Part shown: positions 1 to 5,299 of the stretch, one piece after another
Position numbering within the stretch: position 1 is the first letter of the stretch
How the letters are laid out: the number at the start of each line of letters is the position of its first letter
Assembly (NCBI GenBank): GCA_903643055.1
Contig: CAHJWV010000129.1
Span: 1 to 5,299, forward strand
Source of the DNA: Burkholderiales bacterium
GTDB lineage: Bacteria; Pseudomonadota; Gammaproteobacteria; Burkholderiales; Burkholderiaceae
Reading direction: 5' to 3'
Length of the DNA stretch: 5,299 bases
Notes under the pieces: model-generated
Told to the model about the DNA's origin: nothing
Databases searched by the model: none
Seen by the model: the letters and a program-made list of their open reading frames with translations, nothing else
Translations under genes and position numbers: made by a program

Positions 1-1926
1 TATCTGCAGCCGCAACCCACCGCCGTGAAGGCGACCACGACAAAGGTCGATGCCGAACTCGCCCTGCAGGCCGGGCCGCAACTGGTGGTGCCGATCCTGA
101 ACGCCCGCTATGCGTTGAACGCTGCCAATGCGCGCTGGGGCTCGCTGTATGACGCGCTTTACGGCACCGACGCGATCGCCGAGAAAGACGGCGCCGAACG
201 CGCTGGCACCTACAACCCGATCCGCGGCGCGAAGGTCGTCGAATACGCTCGCCACGTGCTGGACGGTGCGGCGCCGCTGAAGAGTGGGTCGCACATCGAA
301 TCGACCGGCTACCGCATTGAAGGCGCGCAGTTGGTGGTCGAACTGAAATCTGGCCAGACGACCAGCCTCGCCGAGCCATCGCAGTTCATCGGCTACCAGG
401 GCGACGCGGCTGCGCCGTCGTCGGTGCTGTTGCGCCATCACGGGCTGCACATCGATGTGCGCATCGACCGCGAGACGGCAATCGGCAAGGCCGACCCGGC
501 CGGCGTCAGCGATCTGGTGCTCGAAGCGGCGCTGTCGACCATCCTCGATCTCGAAGACTCGGTAGCGGTGGTCGATGCGCAAGACAAGGTGCTGGCTTAC
601 GGCAATTGGCTGGGCATCTTGAAAGGCACGCTGACCGAGCAGGTCAGCAAGGGCGGCAAGACCTTCACCCGCGGCCTGAACCCGGACCGCGTCTACACCG
701 GCCCGCAAGGCGGTGAAGTCACGCTGCATGGCCGCTCGCTGATGTTCGTGCGCAATGTCGGCCACCTGATGACGAACCCGGCGATCCTCGATGCCGAGGG
801 CCGTGAGATTCCCGAGGGCATCCTGGACGCCGTCATCACGACGACCATCGCGCTGCACGACCTGCAGCGCACGCATCAGCCCGGCATCAAGAACTCGCGC
901 ACCGGCTCGGTCTACATCGTCAAGCCAAAGATGCATGGCCCGGCCGAGGTGGCGTTCGCGGCCGAGCTGTTTGGCCGCGTCGAGCAGCTGCTGGGCTTGC
1001 CGGACAGCACCGTGAAGCTGGGCATCATGGACGAAGAGCGCCGCACCAGCGTCAACCTGAAAGCCTGCATCGCGGCCGCGGCATCACGGGTGGCGTTCAT
1101 CAACACCGGCTTCCTGGACCGCACCGGCGACGAGATGCACACCGCGATGCTGGCCGGCCCGATGCTGCGCAAAGGCGACATGAAGACCAGCGCCTGGATT
1201 CAGGCCTATGAGAAGAGCAACGTGCTGGTCGGGCTGGGCATGGGATTGCGCGGGCGTGCGCAGATCGGCAAAGGCATGTGGGCGATGCCCGATCTGATGG
1301 CGGCGATGCTGGAGCAGAAGGTCGCGCACCCGAAGGCCGGCGCCAACACCGCCTGGGTGCCGTCGCCAACCGCGGCCACGCTGCATGCGCTGCACTATCA
1401 CCAGGTCGACGTGTTCGCGGTGCAAAAGGAACTGGAAGCCACCGATGCTGATGCGGCGCGCGATGACTTGCTGAACCACCTGCTGCAGATCCCGGTGGTG
1501 AAGGAAGCCGGCTGGTCGGCCGCCGAGCGCCAGCAGGAACTCGACAACAACGTGCAAGGCATCCTCGGTTATGTGGTGCGCTGGATCGATCAGGGCGTGG
1601 GTTGTTCCAAGGTGCCCGACATCCACAACGTCGGCCTGATGGAAGACCGCGCGACCCTGCGCATCAGCAGCCAGCACATCGCGAACTGGCTGCATCACGG
1701 CGTCGTGACATCAGCCCAAGTGACCGAGACCTTCCAACGCATGGCGGCGGTGGTCGACCAGCAAAACGCCGGTGACCCGCTGTACCACGCGATGAGCGGG
1801 CGCTTTGACGCGTCGGCGGCCTACCAAGCCGCACTCGACCTGGTGTTCAAAGGCCGCGAGCAGCCCAGCGGCTACACCGAGCCGCTGCTGCACGCCTGGC
1901 GCTTGAAGGTGAAGGCCTTGCACTGA
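1..1926 (+). CDS. glcB: Malate synthase G (EC 2.3.3.9), 5'-truncated by window edge
   Basis: Condenses glyoxylate with acetyl-CoA to give malate and CoA; cytoplasmic enzyme of the glyoxylate/glycolate route. The reading frame is open from base 1, and its first residues (YLQPQPTAV...) align with about residue 90 of the 723-residue E. coli enzyme as I recall it. About 90 N-terminal residues are therefore missing and the GTG at 25 is an internal valine, not the start. 641 residues are visible. Active-site residues are conserved (E. coli numbering): catalytic Arg338 in [17 protein letters not shown] (codon 898-900), Mg ligands Glu427 in MDEERRTS (1033-1035) and Asp455 in [13 protein letters not shown] (1117-1119), Cys617 in [10 protein letters not shown] (1603-1605) and catalytic base Asp631 in [13 protein letters not shown] (1645-1647). 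The C-terminus [13 protein letters not shown] is typical. Compared with E. coli there are about five extra residues (around HQPG) just before Arg338. An intrinsic terminator follows 57 bases after the stop. Identification is very secure. Confidence 0.98.
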   Translation, partial: YLQPQPTAVKATTTKVDAELALQAGPQLVVPILNARYALNAANARWGSLYDALYGTDAIAEKDGAERAGTYNPIRGAKVVEYARHVLDGAAPLKSGSHIESTGYRIEGAQLVVELKSGQTTSLAEPSQFIGYQGDAAAPSSVLLRHHGLHIDVRIDRETAIGKADPAGVSDLVLEAALSTILDLEDSVAVVDAQDKVLAYGNWLGILKGTLTEQVSKGGKTFTRGLNPDRVYTGPQGGEVTLHGRSLMFVRNVGHLMTNPAILDAEGREIPEGILDAVITTTIALHDLQRTHQPGIKNSRTGSVYIVKPKMHGPAEVAFAAELFGRVEQLLGLPDSTVKLGIMDEERRTSVNLKACIAAAASRVAFINTGFLDRTGDEMHTAMLAGPMLRKGDMKTSAWIQAYEKSNVLVGLGMGLRGRAQIGKGMWAMPDLMAAMLEQKVAHPKAGANTAWVPSPTAATLHALHYHQVDVFAVQKELEATDADAARDDLLNHLLQIPVVKEAGWSAAERQQELDNNVQGILGYVVRWIDQGVGCSKVPDIHNVGLMEDRATLRISSQHIANWLHHGVVTSAQVTETFQRMAAVVDQQNAGDPLYHAMSGRFDASAAYQAALDLVFKGREQPSGYTEPLLHAWRLKVKALH

Positions 1927-1983
1927 ACCGCTTTCAGGGGCCGGCAGGCCCTTGGCTTTGGAGATAGATCGAGCTTGATAACG

Positions 1984-2009
1984 CGGCACCTTCGGGTGCC
2001 GTTTTTTTT
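1984..2009 (+). terminator. Rho-independent terminator of glcB
   Basis: A perfect 7-bp stem (CGGCACC 1984-1990 with GGTGCCG 1995-2001) closes a TTCG tetraloop and is followed at once by eight T residues (2002-2009). The UUCG loop, GC-rich stem and U-run are the textbook form of an intrinsic terminator. It lies 57 bases after the malate synthase stop and should separate glcB transcription from the lipase genes. Confidence 0.95.
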
Positions 2010-2048
2010 GCGTCCTCCGGCTGAATGCCCTTGACTCGGCGTTGAAGG

Positions 2049-2070
2049 GCGCTCGCCTCCCGGCGAGCGC
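2049..2070. other. Strong GC-rich hairpin without T-tract
   Basis: GCGCTCGCC (2049-2057) and GGCGAGCGC (2062-2070) form a perfect 9-bp stem around a TCCC loop. GG at 2047-2048 could extend it past a bulge to GCCC at 2071-2074. No T-run follows on the + strand and no A-run precedes it for the minus strand, so it is not a standard intrinsic terminator. It sits 39 bases after the glcB terminator. A back-up terminator, an RNA 3'-end stabiliser or a remnant of a small repeat are all possible. The structure is certain; the role is not known. Confidence 0.6.
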
Positions 2071-2112
2071 GCCCCTGTCGACCCACAGCCTTATTGCAAG
2101 CCGGCTCGTCTA

Positions 2113-2127
2113 GGGTTAACCCGTTAA
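2113..2127. promoter_or_regulatory. Nested palindromes, candidate operator upstream of lipase
   Basis: GGGTTAACCC (2113-2122) is a perfect 10-bp palindrome. It overlaps a second inverted repeat, TTAAC-CC-GTTAA (2116-2127). The combined GGGTTAACCCGTTAA therefore has two superimposed dyad axes. Such symmetry in an A/T-richer patch, about 180 bases before the lipase start, fits a binding site for a dimeric transcription factor. No particular regulator can be named from the sequence. Confidence 0.4.
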
Positions 2128-2159
2128 AAGCAGGGGGGAAAGTCCCAACGAAATAAGCG

Positions 2160-2175
2160 TTCGAAGGCCTTCAAA
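2160..2175. promoter_or_regulatory. 16-bp near-perfect palindrome, candidate operator
   Basis: TTCGAAGGCCTTCAAA reads the same on both strands except for one mismatched pair (positions 3 and 14). Its core GAAGGCCTTC (2163-2172) is a perfect palindrome. It overlaps the -35 element of the candidate lipase promoter, so a protein bound here could block or recruit RNA polymerase. Function is inferred from position and symmetry only. Confidence 0.35.
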
Positions 2176-2198
2176 CAAATGCACGGCCGTTCTAAATT
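2170..2198 (+). promoter_or_regulatory. Weak candidate sigma70 promoter for the lipase operon
   Basis: TTCAAA (2170-2175) and TAAATT (2193-2198) each match four of six bases of the -35 and -10 consensus and are 17 bases apart, the ideal spacing. Transcription would begin near 2205 and give a leader of about 98 bases before the lipase ATG. This is the best pair I could find in the region, but the match is modest. An alternative-sigma or activator-dependent promoter is equally possible. Confidence 0.3.
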
Positions 2199-2290
2199 TC
2201 GCCGCGGCTTGCGCTTACATGCATTGCATCAAGCGCCGGCTGACACAGAGGCCGGCCCTCCCGGGCCGACTAAAGACCTCAACCCAAACT

Positions 2291-2294
2291 GGAG
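2291..2294 (+). promoter_or_regulatory. Shine-Dalgarno site fixing the lipase start
   Basis: GGAG lies eight bases before ATG 2303, a near-ideal spacing. The earlier in-frame ATG at 2219 has no comparable purine-rich site. This site, together with the signal peptide that begins directly after ATG 2303, selects 2303 as the start. Confidence 0.8.
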
Positions 2295-2302
2295 CGAGAC
2301 AG

Positions 2303-3259
2303 ATGGACAAGACAACCTTGCGCGGCCGTGCGTCGCGTGCTTACGGCTCGGTGGCTTTGGCTTGCGGGCTGGCGTTGGGCGCTGCGTCGCCCGCGATGGC
2401 CGACAGCTATGCGCAGACCAAATACCCGGTGGTGATGGTGCACGGCATGCTGGGCTTCACCGCGATCGGCCCACTCGACTACTTCTACGGCATCGGCAGC
2501 GCCTTGCGCTCCAGTGGCGCGGTGGTCTATACGCCGAGCGTCTCGGGCGCCAATTCATCGGAGGTGCGTGGCGAACAGCTGCTGCGCCAACTGCGCGCGT
2601 TGAAAGCGGCCTACGGCGACGAGAAGTTCAACCTGATCGGCCACAGCCATGGCGGGCCGACGGTGCGTTATGTTGCTTCGGTGGCGCCGGAACTGGTGGC
2701 ATCGATCACCACCGTGGGTGCGCCGCATCAGGGCAGCAAGGTGGCCGATGCGATTGAAGCCGCAGCGTCGGGATCGGGAACCACCGTGCTGGTATCGAAC
2801 ATCGTCAACGCCTTGGCCAAGCTGATCGGCTTCTTATCGGGTGCCGATCCTGAATTGCCGCAAGACTCTTTGGGCTCGCTGCAAGCGCTCAACAGCGCGG
2901 GCGCAGCGATCTTCAACCAGCGCTATCCGGAAGGTGCACCGACCCAGCCCTGCGGCCAGGGTCCGGCAGAGGTCAACGGCGTGCGCTATTACTCGATGAG
3001 CGGCGCCAGCGTGGCGACGAACCCCTTCGACGTCAGCGACTTGCTGATGGTGTCCTCCAGCGCTGCCTTCGGCTGGGAAGACAACGACGGCCTGGTCAGC
3101 CGTTGCTCCAGCCATTGGGGCACGGTACTGCGTGACAACTACGGTTGGAATCATCTCGATGAGGCCAATCAGGTCTTCGGGATGCGTGGCCTGTTCACCT
3201 CGGACCCGGTGTCGGTCTACCGCAGCCAAGTCAATCGTTTGAAGGTGGCCGGCTTGTGA
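2303..3259 (+). CDS. lipA: Secreted triacylglycerol lipase, family I.1 (foldase-dependent)
   Basis: Hydrolyses long-chain triacylglycerols outside the cell (EC 3.1.1.3). The protein has 318 residues from ATG 2303. The signal peptide has a basic start (K3, R7, R9, R12), a hydrophobic core at about 16-27 and an Ala-Met-Ala cleavage site after residue 33. The mature enzyme is 285 residues, the length I recall for P. aeruginosa LipA. Mature positions coincide with that enzyme: nucleophile Ser82 in GHSHGG (precursor 115), Asp229 in NDGLV (262), His251 in NHLDE (284), and oxyanion residues Met16 (49) and His83 (116). Calcium ligands Asp243 and Asp286 (precursor) and the disulfide cysteines 217 and 268 are present. 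The C-terminus VNRLKVAGL fits the family. The foldase gene follows with a 4-base overlap. Starting at ATG 2219 would bury the signal peptide behind 28 extra residues, so it is rejected. Function is secure; substrate range cannot be read from the sequence. Confidence 0.96.
   Translation: MDKTTLRGRASRAYGSVALACGLALGAASPAMADSYAQTKYPVVMVHGMLGFTAIGPLDYFYGIGSALRSSGAVVYTPSVSGANSSEVRGEQLLRQLRALKAAYGDEKFNLIGHSHGGPTVRYVASVAPELVASITTVGAPHQGSKVADAIEAAASGSGTTVLVSNIVNALAKLIGFLSGADPELPQDSLGSLQALNSAGAAIFNQRYPEGAPTQPCGQGPAEVNGVRYYSMSGASVATNPFDVSDLLMVSSSAAFGWEDNDGLVSRCSSHWGTVLRDNYGWNHLDEANQVFGMRGLFTSDPVSVYRSQVNRLKVAGL
3241..3248 (+). promoter_or_regulatory. Internal ribosome-binding site for the foldase
   Basis: GAAGGTGG, within the last lipase codons, lies seven bases before GTG 3256. 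The start overlaps the lipase stop as GTGA, so ribosomes finishing the lipase can restart directly. This supports GTG 3256 as the start; no in-frame ATG precedes the membrane segment. Confidence 0.65.
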
Positions 3260-4341
3260 AAAACCTTCCTGCAGGATTGATTCACCCGGTGCCGCAGCCC
3301 ACCGCGACGCCTCAACCCGACCCGTCAAGACGGCACACGCATGGACCACTGGCCGGGCTCGCGCTGGCTTGCGCGGCGGTGGCTGCGGCCACCGCGGTGT
3401 TGACTTGGTTCGATGCCCGCCGACCCGTGCCCGCACCTCAAGCGACGCCAAAGGCCATGGTCTGGCGCACCAGCCCGTTGGCCGAGGGCGGGCCTGGTGC
3501 GGTGGCGGCTGCGCAGACCGAGGCGTTTGACGTGGCCGCAGCCGCGCGGCAGCGGGTCATGAAGGTCTGGCAGACCGGCTCGCTGCGCGGCTCTGAAGTC
3601 GGTGGCGACTGGGGCCGCTGGGTCGAGCATGTGCTTCAGCCCGGCGCCTCGTTGCGCCGCCGCTTCGATTACCTGCTGACGACGCTGGGCGAGGTAGACC
3701 ACACCGACCTGCGCTACTGGGTCGAGCATCAGGTGACGACGGACATCGATGCGGCGGCCGCATCTCAGGTGCTCACGGTCTGGGACCGCTACATCAGGCT
3801 GCAACAGCACCGATTCAGCGAAGGCCTGAACCCGAAGGACGAGCGCAGCTGGCAGGCGGCGCTGGCCGAGCGATCGCGGGTGCGCGTGCAGATCCTCGGC
3901 GCGGATTGGGCGAAGGCCTTCTATGCCGATGAGGAGCAGAGCTTTGCCGAATTCACGCAGCGAAGGTTTGCGCCGAAGGCGGTGAACGATGCACTGCCGG
4001 CAGGCGCGGCGAGCCCAGCCTCGCTCGACTCGGGCGCGGATGCCTCGCTGTTGGTGCCGCCGCCTTTGGCCTCGTTGAGCGCTGACGATCAGCGGCAATT
4101 GCAGCAGCGGCGGACCGCTCAGTTCGGTGCCGAAGCGGCTGAGCGCCTGCGCGCCGAAGACCTGGCCTGGGCTGCCTGGGAGCAGCGCCTCGGCGAGGCC
4201 CGGCAGCAGATGCAGTCGATCGCCCGTGCGCCGGAACTGTCAGCGTTACAACGCAGTCAAGCGCAAGACGCCTGGTTGCGTGAGCGCTTCTCCGGCAGTG
4301 AGTTGTTGCGAGCCCAGGCGATGTTGCGCGCAGGGTCATAG
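3256..4341 (+). CDS. lifO: Lipase-specific foldase (Lif), inner-membrane steric chaperone
   Basis: Helps the partner lipase reach its active fold in the periplasm before secretion. The protein has 361 residues, close to the family's roughly 340-355. There is a short Pro-rich cytoplasmic N-terminus with basic residues (R25, R26), one membrane segment at about 32-52 and a Pro/Ala-rich linker at about 54-90 that includes PVPAPQATP. The folding domain follows, with the conserved SLRGSEVGGDWG block (109-120) and the Lif signature RxxFDYxLxxxGE at 134-146 (RRRFDYLLTTLGE). The rest is rich in Gln, Arg, Ala and Glu, as expected of the helical arms that clasp the lipase. The family signature usually has Ser-Ala or Ser-Thr where this protein has Thr-Thr (142-143), and Phe or Cys where it has Leu140. 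The start is GTG, overlapping the lipase stop by four bases, so the two are very probably co-transcribed and translationally coupled. Identification is secure from motif, topology and context together. Confidence 0.95.
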   Translation: MKNLPAGLIHPVPQPTATPQPDPSRRHTHGPLAGLALACAAVAAATAVLTWFDARRPVPAPQATPKAMVWRTSPLAEGGPGAVAAAQTEAFDVAAAARQRVMKVWQTGSLRGSEVGGDWGRWVEHVLQPGASLRRRFDYLLTTLGEVDHTDLRYWVEHQVTTDIDAAAASQVLTVWDRYIRLQQHRFSEGLNPKDERSWQAALAERSRVRVQILGADWAKAFYADEEQSFAEFTQRRFAPKAVNDALPAGAASPASLDSGADASLLVPPPLASLSADDQRQLQQRRTAQFGAEAAERLRAEDLAWAAWEQRLGEARQQMQSIARAPELSALQRSQAQDAWLRERFSGSELLRAQAMLRAGS

Positions 4342-4367
4342 CACGGACATAGCAAGGACATAGAACC
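4337..4367 (+). repeat. 11-base tandem repeat across the foldase stop codon
   Basis: CATAGCACGGA (4337-4347) is followed by CATAGCAAGGA (4348-4358), differing at one base, and then a partial third copy, CATAGAACC (4359-4367). The TAG stop of the foldase lies in the first copy. It looks like a small slippage duplication. The unit length of 11 is not a multiple of three, so each copy reads in a different frame. Confidence 0.75.
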
Positions 4368-4382
4368 CGATCGCTGCACGGG

Positions 4383-4415
4383 GCCTCGCGGCGCGGCGAC
4401 GACTCGCCGCGAGGC
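4383..4415. other. Perfect 11-bp hairpin between foldase and transporter
   Basis: GCCTCGCGGCG (4383-4393) pairs perfectly with CGCCGCGAGGC (4405-4415) around an 11-base loop. No T-run follows, so it is not a canonical intrinsic terminator. It is flanked by two copies of the palindrome CGATCG (4368-4373 and 4425-4430), which could pair as an outer stem. It ends 19 bases before the presumed transporter start. It may protect or end the lipase-foldase mRNA or affect transporter translation; the role is inferred. Confidence 0.6.
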
Positions 4416-4434
4416 TTACGACTACGATCGCCGG

Positions 4435-5299
4435 GTGCCTTCTTCCGCTGCGCCTCCCTCTCATCCGACCCTGAATCATCTGCAGGAGCGCCACGGCCCC
4501 AGCTACCGCTGGCGTGTGCTGCTGACCGTGATGCTGGCAACGATGGCGTCGCTGATGGCCTCGACCATCGTCAACGTGGCCCTGCCCGACATGAGCCGTG
4601 TGTTCACGCTCGGGCAAGAGCGGGCGCAGTGGCTGTCGGCCGGCTTCATGGCCGCGGTGACGGTCGCGATGCTGGCCACGCCCTGGCTGCTGGGCCGATT
4701 TGGCTACCGTCACACCTACACGGCGGCGGTCTGGCTGCTGATGCTGGGCGGCATCAGCGGCGGGCTGGGCGGCAGCTTCGAGTGGGTGCTGGCAATGCGG
4801 GTGGTCGAAGGGGTGTCGGCCGGCGTGCTGCAGCCGATCCCGGCGGTCATCATCTTGCACATCTTCGGCCGCCAGGAGCAGGGCCGGGCGATGGGCATCT
4901 TCGGCTTTGGCGTGGTGCTGGCACCGGCGCTCGGGCCGAGCATCGGCGGCGTGCTGGTCGAGATGTTTGGTTGGCGCTCGATCTTTTTTGTCGTCGTGCC
5001 GTTCTGCATGTTGTCGCTGTGGCTCACGCGCCGCTACCTGCCGCACAGCTCGCCGGGCATCGATGAAGTCAATCAAGACCGCCGCCGTTTCGACTGGCCG
5101 GGCTGGCTGCTCTTGTCGGTGTCGGTGCTCAGCGGCATGAACGGTCTGGTGTTGATGCATGCGCCGTCGGCAAAGGCGTTCGGCCTGCTGTTCATCTGCC
5201 TGTGCACCGCCGCGGCGTTCGTGTGGCGCCAGCGGCGGGCCGAGCATCCGTTGATGGTCTTCGAGCTGTTCCGGCTGCGCTCGTTCAACATGGGCAGCT
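4435..5299 (+). CDS. DHA2 (EmrB/QacA-type) MFS efflux transporter, 3' end beyond window
   Basis: Inner-membrane proton-driven drug or metabolite exporter; the substrate is not predictable. 288 codons are visible and the frame is still open at the window end; the family usually has about 14 membrane helices in some 500 residues. About eight helices can be read, at roughly 27-51, 68-88, 95-113, 117-142, 152-175, 182-198, 222-242 and 246-264. Motifs seen are STIVNVALPDM at the end of helix 1, a variant motif A (WLLGRFGYRHTY, 84-95), motif B RVVEGVSAG (122-130) and antiporter motif C, ALGPSIGG (165-172). The acidic residue often found before TIVNVALP (as in LD-TTIVNVALP) is Ala42 here. GTG 4435 is the only ATG/GTG/TTG in frame between the foldase stop and helix 1, but it has no clear Shine-Dalgarno. 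ATG 4531 would cut into helix 1. The 5' boundary is therefore uncertain, while the family assignment is firm. The gene lies 93 bases after the foldase on the same strand. Confidence 0.88.
   Translation, partial: MPSSAAPPSHPTLNHLQERHGPSYRWRVLLTVMLATMASLMASTIVNVALPDMSRVFTLGQERAQWLSAGFMAAVTVAMLATPWLLGRFGYRHTYTAAVWLLMLGGISGGLGGSFEWVLAMRVVEGVSAGVLQPIPAVIILHIFGRQEQGRAMGIFGFGVVLAPALGPSIGGVLVEMFGWRSIFFVVVPFCMLSLWLTRRYLPHSSPGIDEVNQDRRRFDWPGWLLLSVSVLSGMNGLVLMHAPSAKAFGLLFICLCTAAAFVWRQRRAEHPLMVFELFRLRSFNMGS

Larger units (their letters stand above)
1927..2302 (+). other. Intergenic region between glcB and the lipase gene
   Basis: This 376-base stretch has no convincing gene. An open frame in the lipase register begins at ATG 2219, but its first 28 codons show no signal-peptide or lipase similarity and are better read as leader. 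The first part (to about 2075) carries the glcB terminator and a second hairpin. The middle (about 2090-2200) is noticeably richer in A/T than the flanks and holds dyads at 2113-2127 and 2160-2175 and a candidate promoter, as expected of a control region. The last part contains a small hairpin, CGGCCC/GGGCCG around a TCCC loop (2253-2268), and the lipase Shine-Dalgarno sequence. Confidence 0.7.

Noticed and set aside
25..27. GTG as start of malate synthase
   Set aside because: The frame is open to base 1 and the residues before it align with the E. coli enzyme; the family needs about 90 more N-terminal residues.
1084..1698. 204-residue minus-strand open frame inside glcB
   Set aside because: Shadow of the malate synthase codons; no recognisable motif or start signal. 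The same applies to the minus-strand frames at 2834-3451 and 3325-4098.
2094..2122. TTGCAA at 2094 as a -35 element
   Set aside because: At 16-18 bases downstream only TTAACC/TAACCC-like hexamers occur, too poor for a -10 element.
2219..2302. 28-residue N-terminal extension of the lipase from ATG 2219
   Set aside because: It would precede the signal peptide, has no Shine-Dalgarno, and ATG 2303 has a well-placed GGAG.
2179..2757. 192-residue + strand open frame overlapping the lipase
   Set aside because: Different frame from a certain gene, with an Arg/Gly-rich composition typical of an out-of-frame reading of GC-rich DNA.
4339..4434. Stop-codon readthrough from foldase into the transporter in the same frame
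   Set aside because: The frame is indeed open from the foldase TAG onward, but 31 codons without a stop is expected in such GC-rich DNA and the repeat and hairpin there encode nothing protein-like. A fusion makes no topological sense.
4336..5247. 303-residue minus-strand open frame
   Set aside because: Antisense to the transporter; rich in His, Arg, Gln and Ala with no domain-like pattern, while the + strand frame has clear MFS helices and motifs.

Overview
The window looks like chromosomal DNA of a GC-rich betaproteobacterium. The codons favour G/C at the third position, the malate synthase is of the proteobacterial G isoform, and a secreted family I.1 lipase is paired with its membrane foldase. 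A member of the Burkholderiales (Rubrivivax/Leptothrix/Ideonella-like) is my best guess, but this is inferred from general resemblance and not from a marker gene. All genes found are on the + strand.

Layout: (1) 1-1926 is the 3' seven-eighths of glcB, malate synthase G; the first ~90 codons lie before the window. It ends in a strong intrinsic terminator (1984-2009). (2) 1927-2302 is a 376-base non-coding region. It holds the terminator, a second strong hairpin without a T-tract, several dyad-symmetric sites in an otherwise GC-rich stretch, a weak candidate sigma70 promoter and the lipase ribosome-binding site. (3) 2303-3259 encodes a secreted triacylglycerol lipase with all catalytic, oxyanion, calcium and disulfide residues of the Pseudomonas aeruginosa LipA type. 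(4) 3256-4341 encodes the lipase-specific foldase (Lif), which starts inside the lipase stop codon. (5) 4342-4434 is a short gap with an 11-base tandem repeat and an 11-bp perfect hairpin. (6) 4435 to the window end is the N-terminal part of a DHA2 (EmrB/QacA-type) major facilitator transporter, which runs off the window.

The lipase and foldase form a clear functional unit. The foldase is anchored in the inner membrane and folds the Sec-exported lipase in the periplasm before it leaves the cell, most likely by type II secretion; no secretion genes are in the window. The 4-base overlap suggests translational coupling. Malate synthase G (glyoxylate to malate) could help use acetyl-CoA from fatty acids released by the lipase, but the terminator between them argues for independent transcription. 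The link between the transporter and the lipase is unknown. I see no mobile element, CRISPR array, tRNA/rRNA or clearly novel system. The points most worth a second look are the cluster of dyads upstream of the lipase and the repeat-plus-hairpin between the foldase and the transporter.
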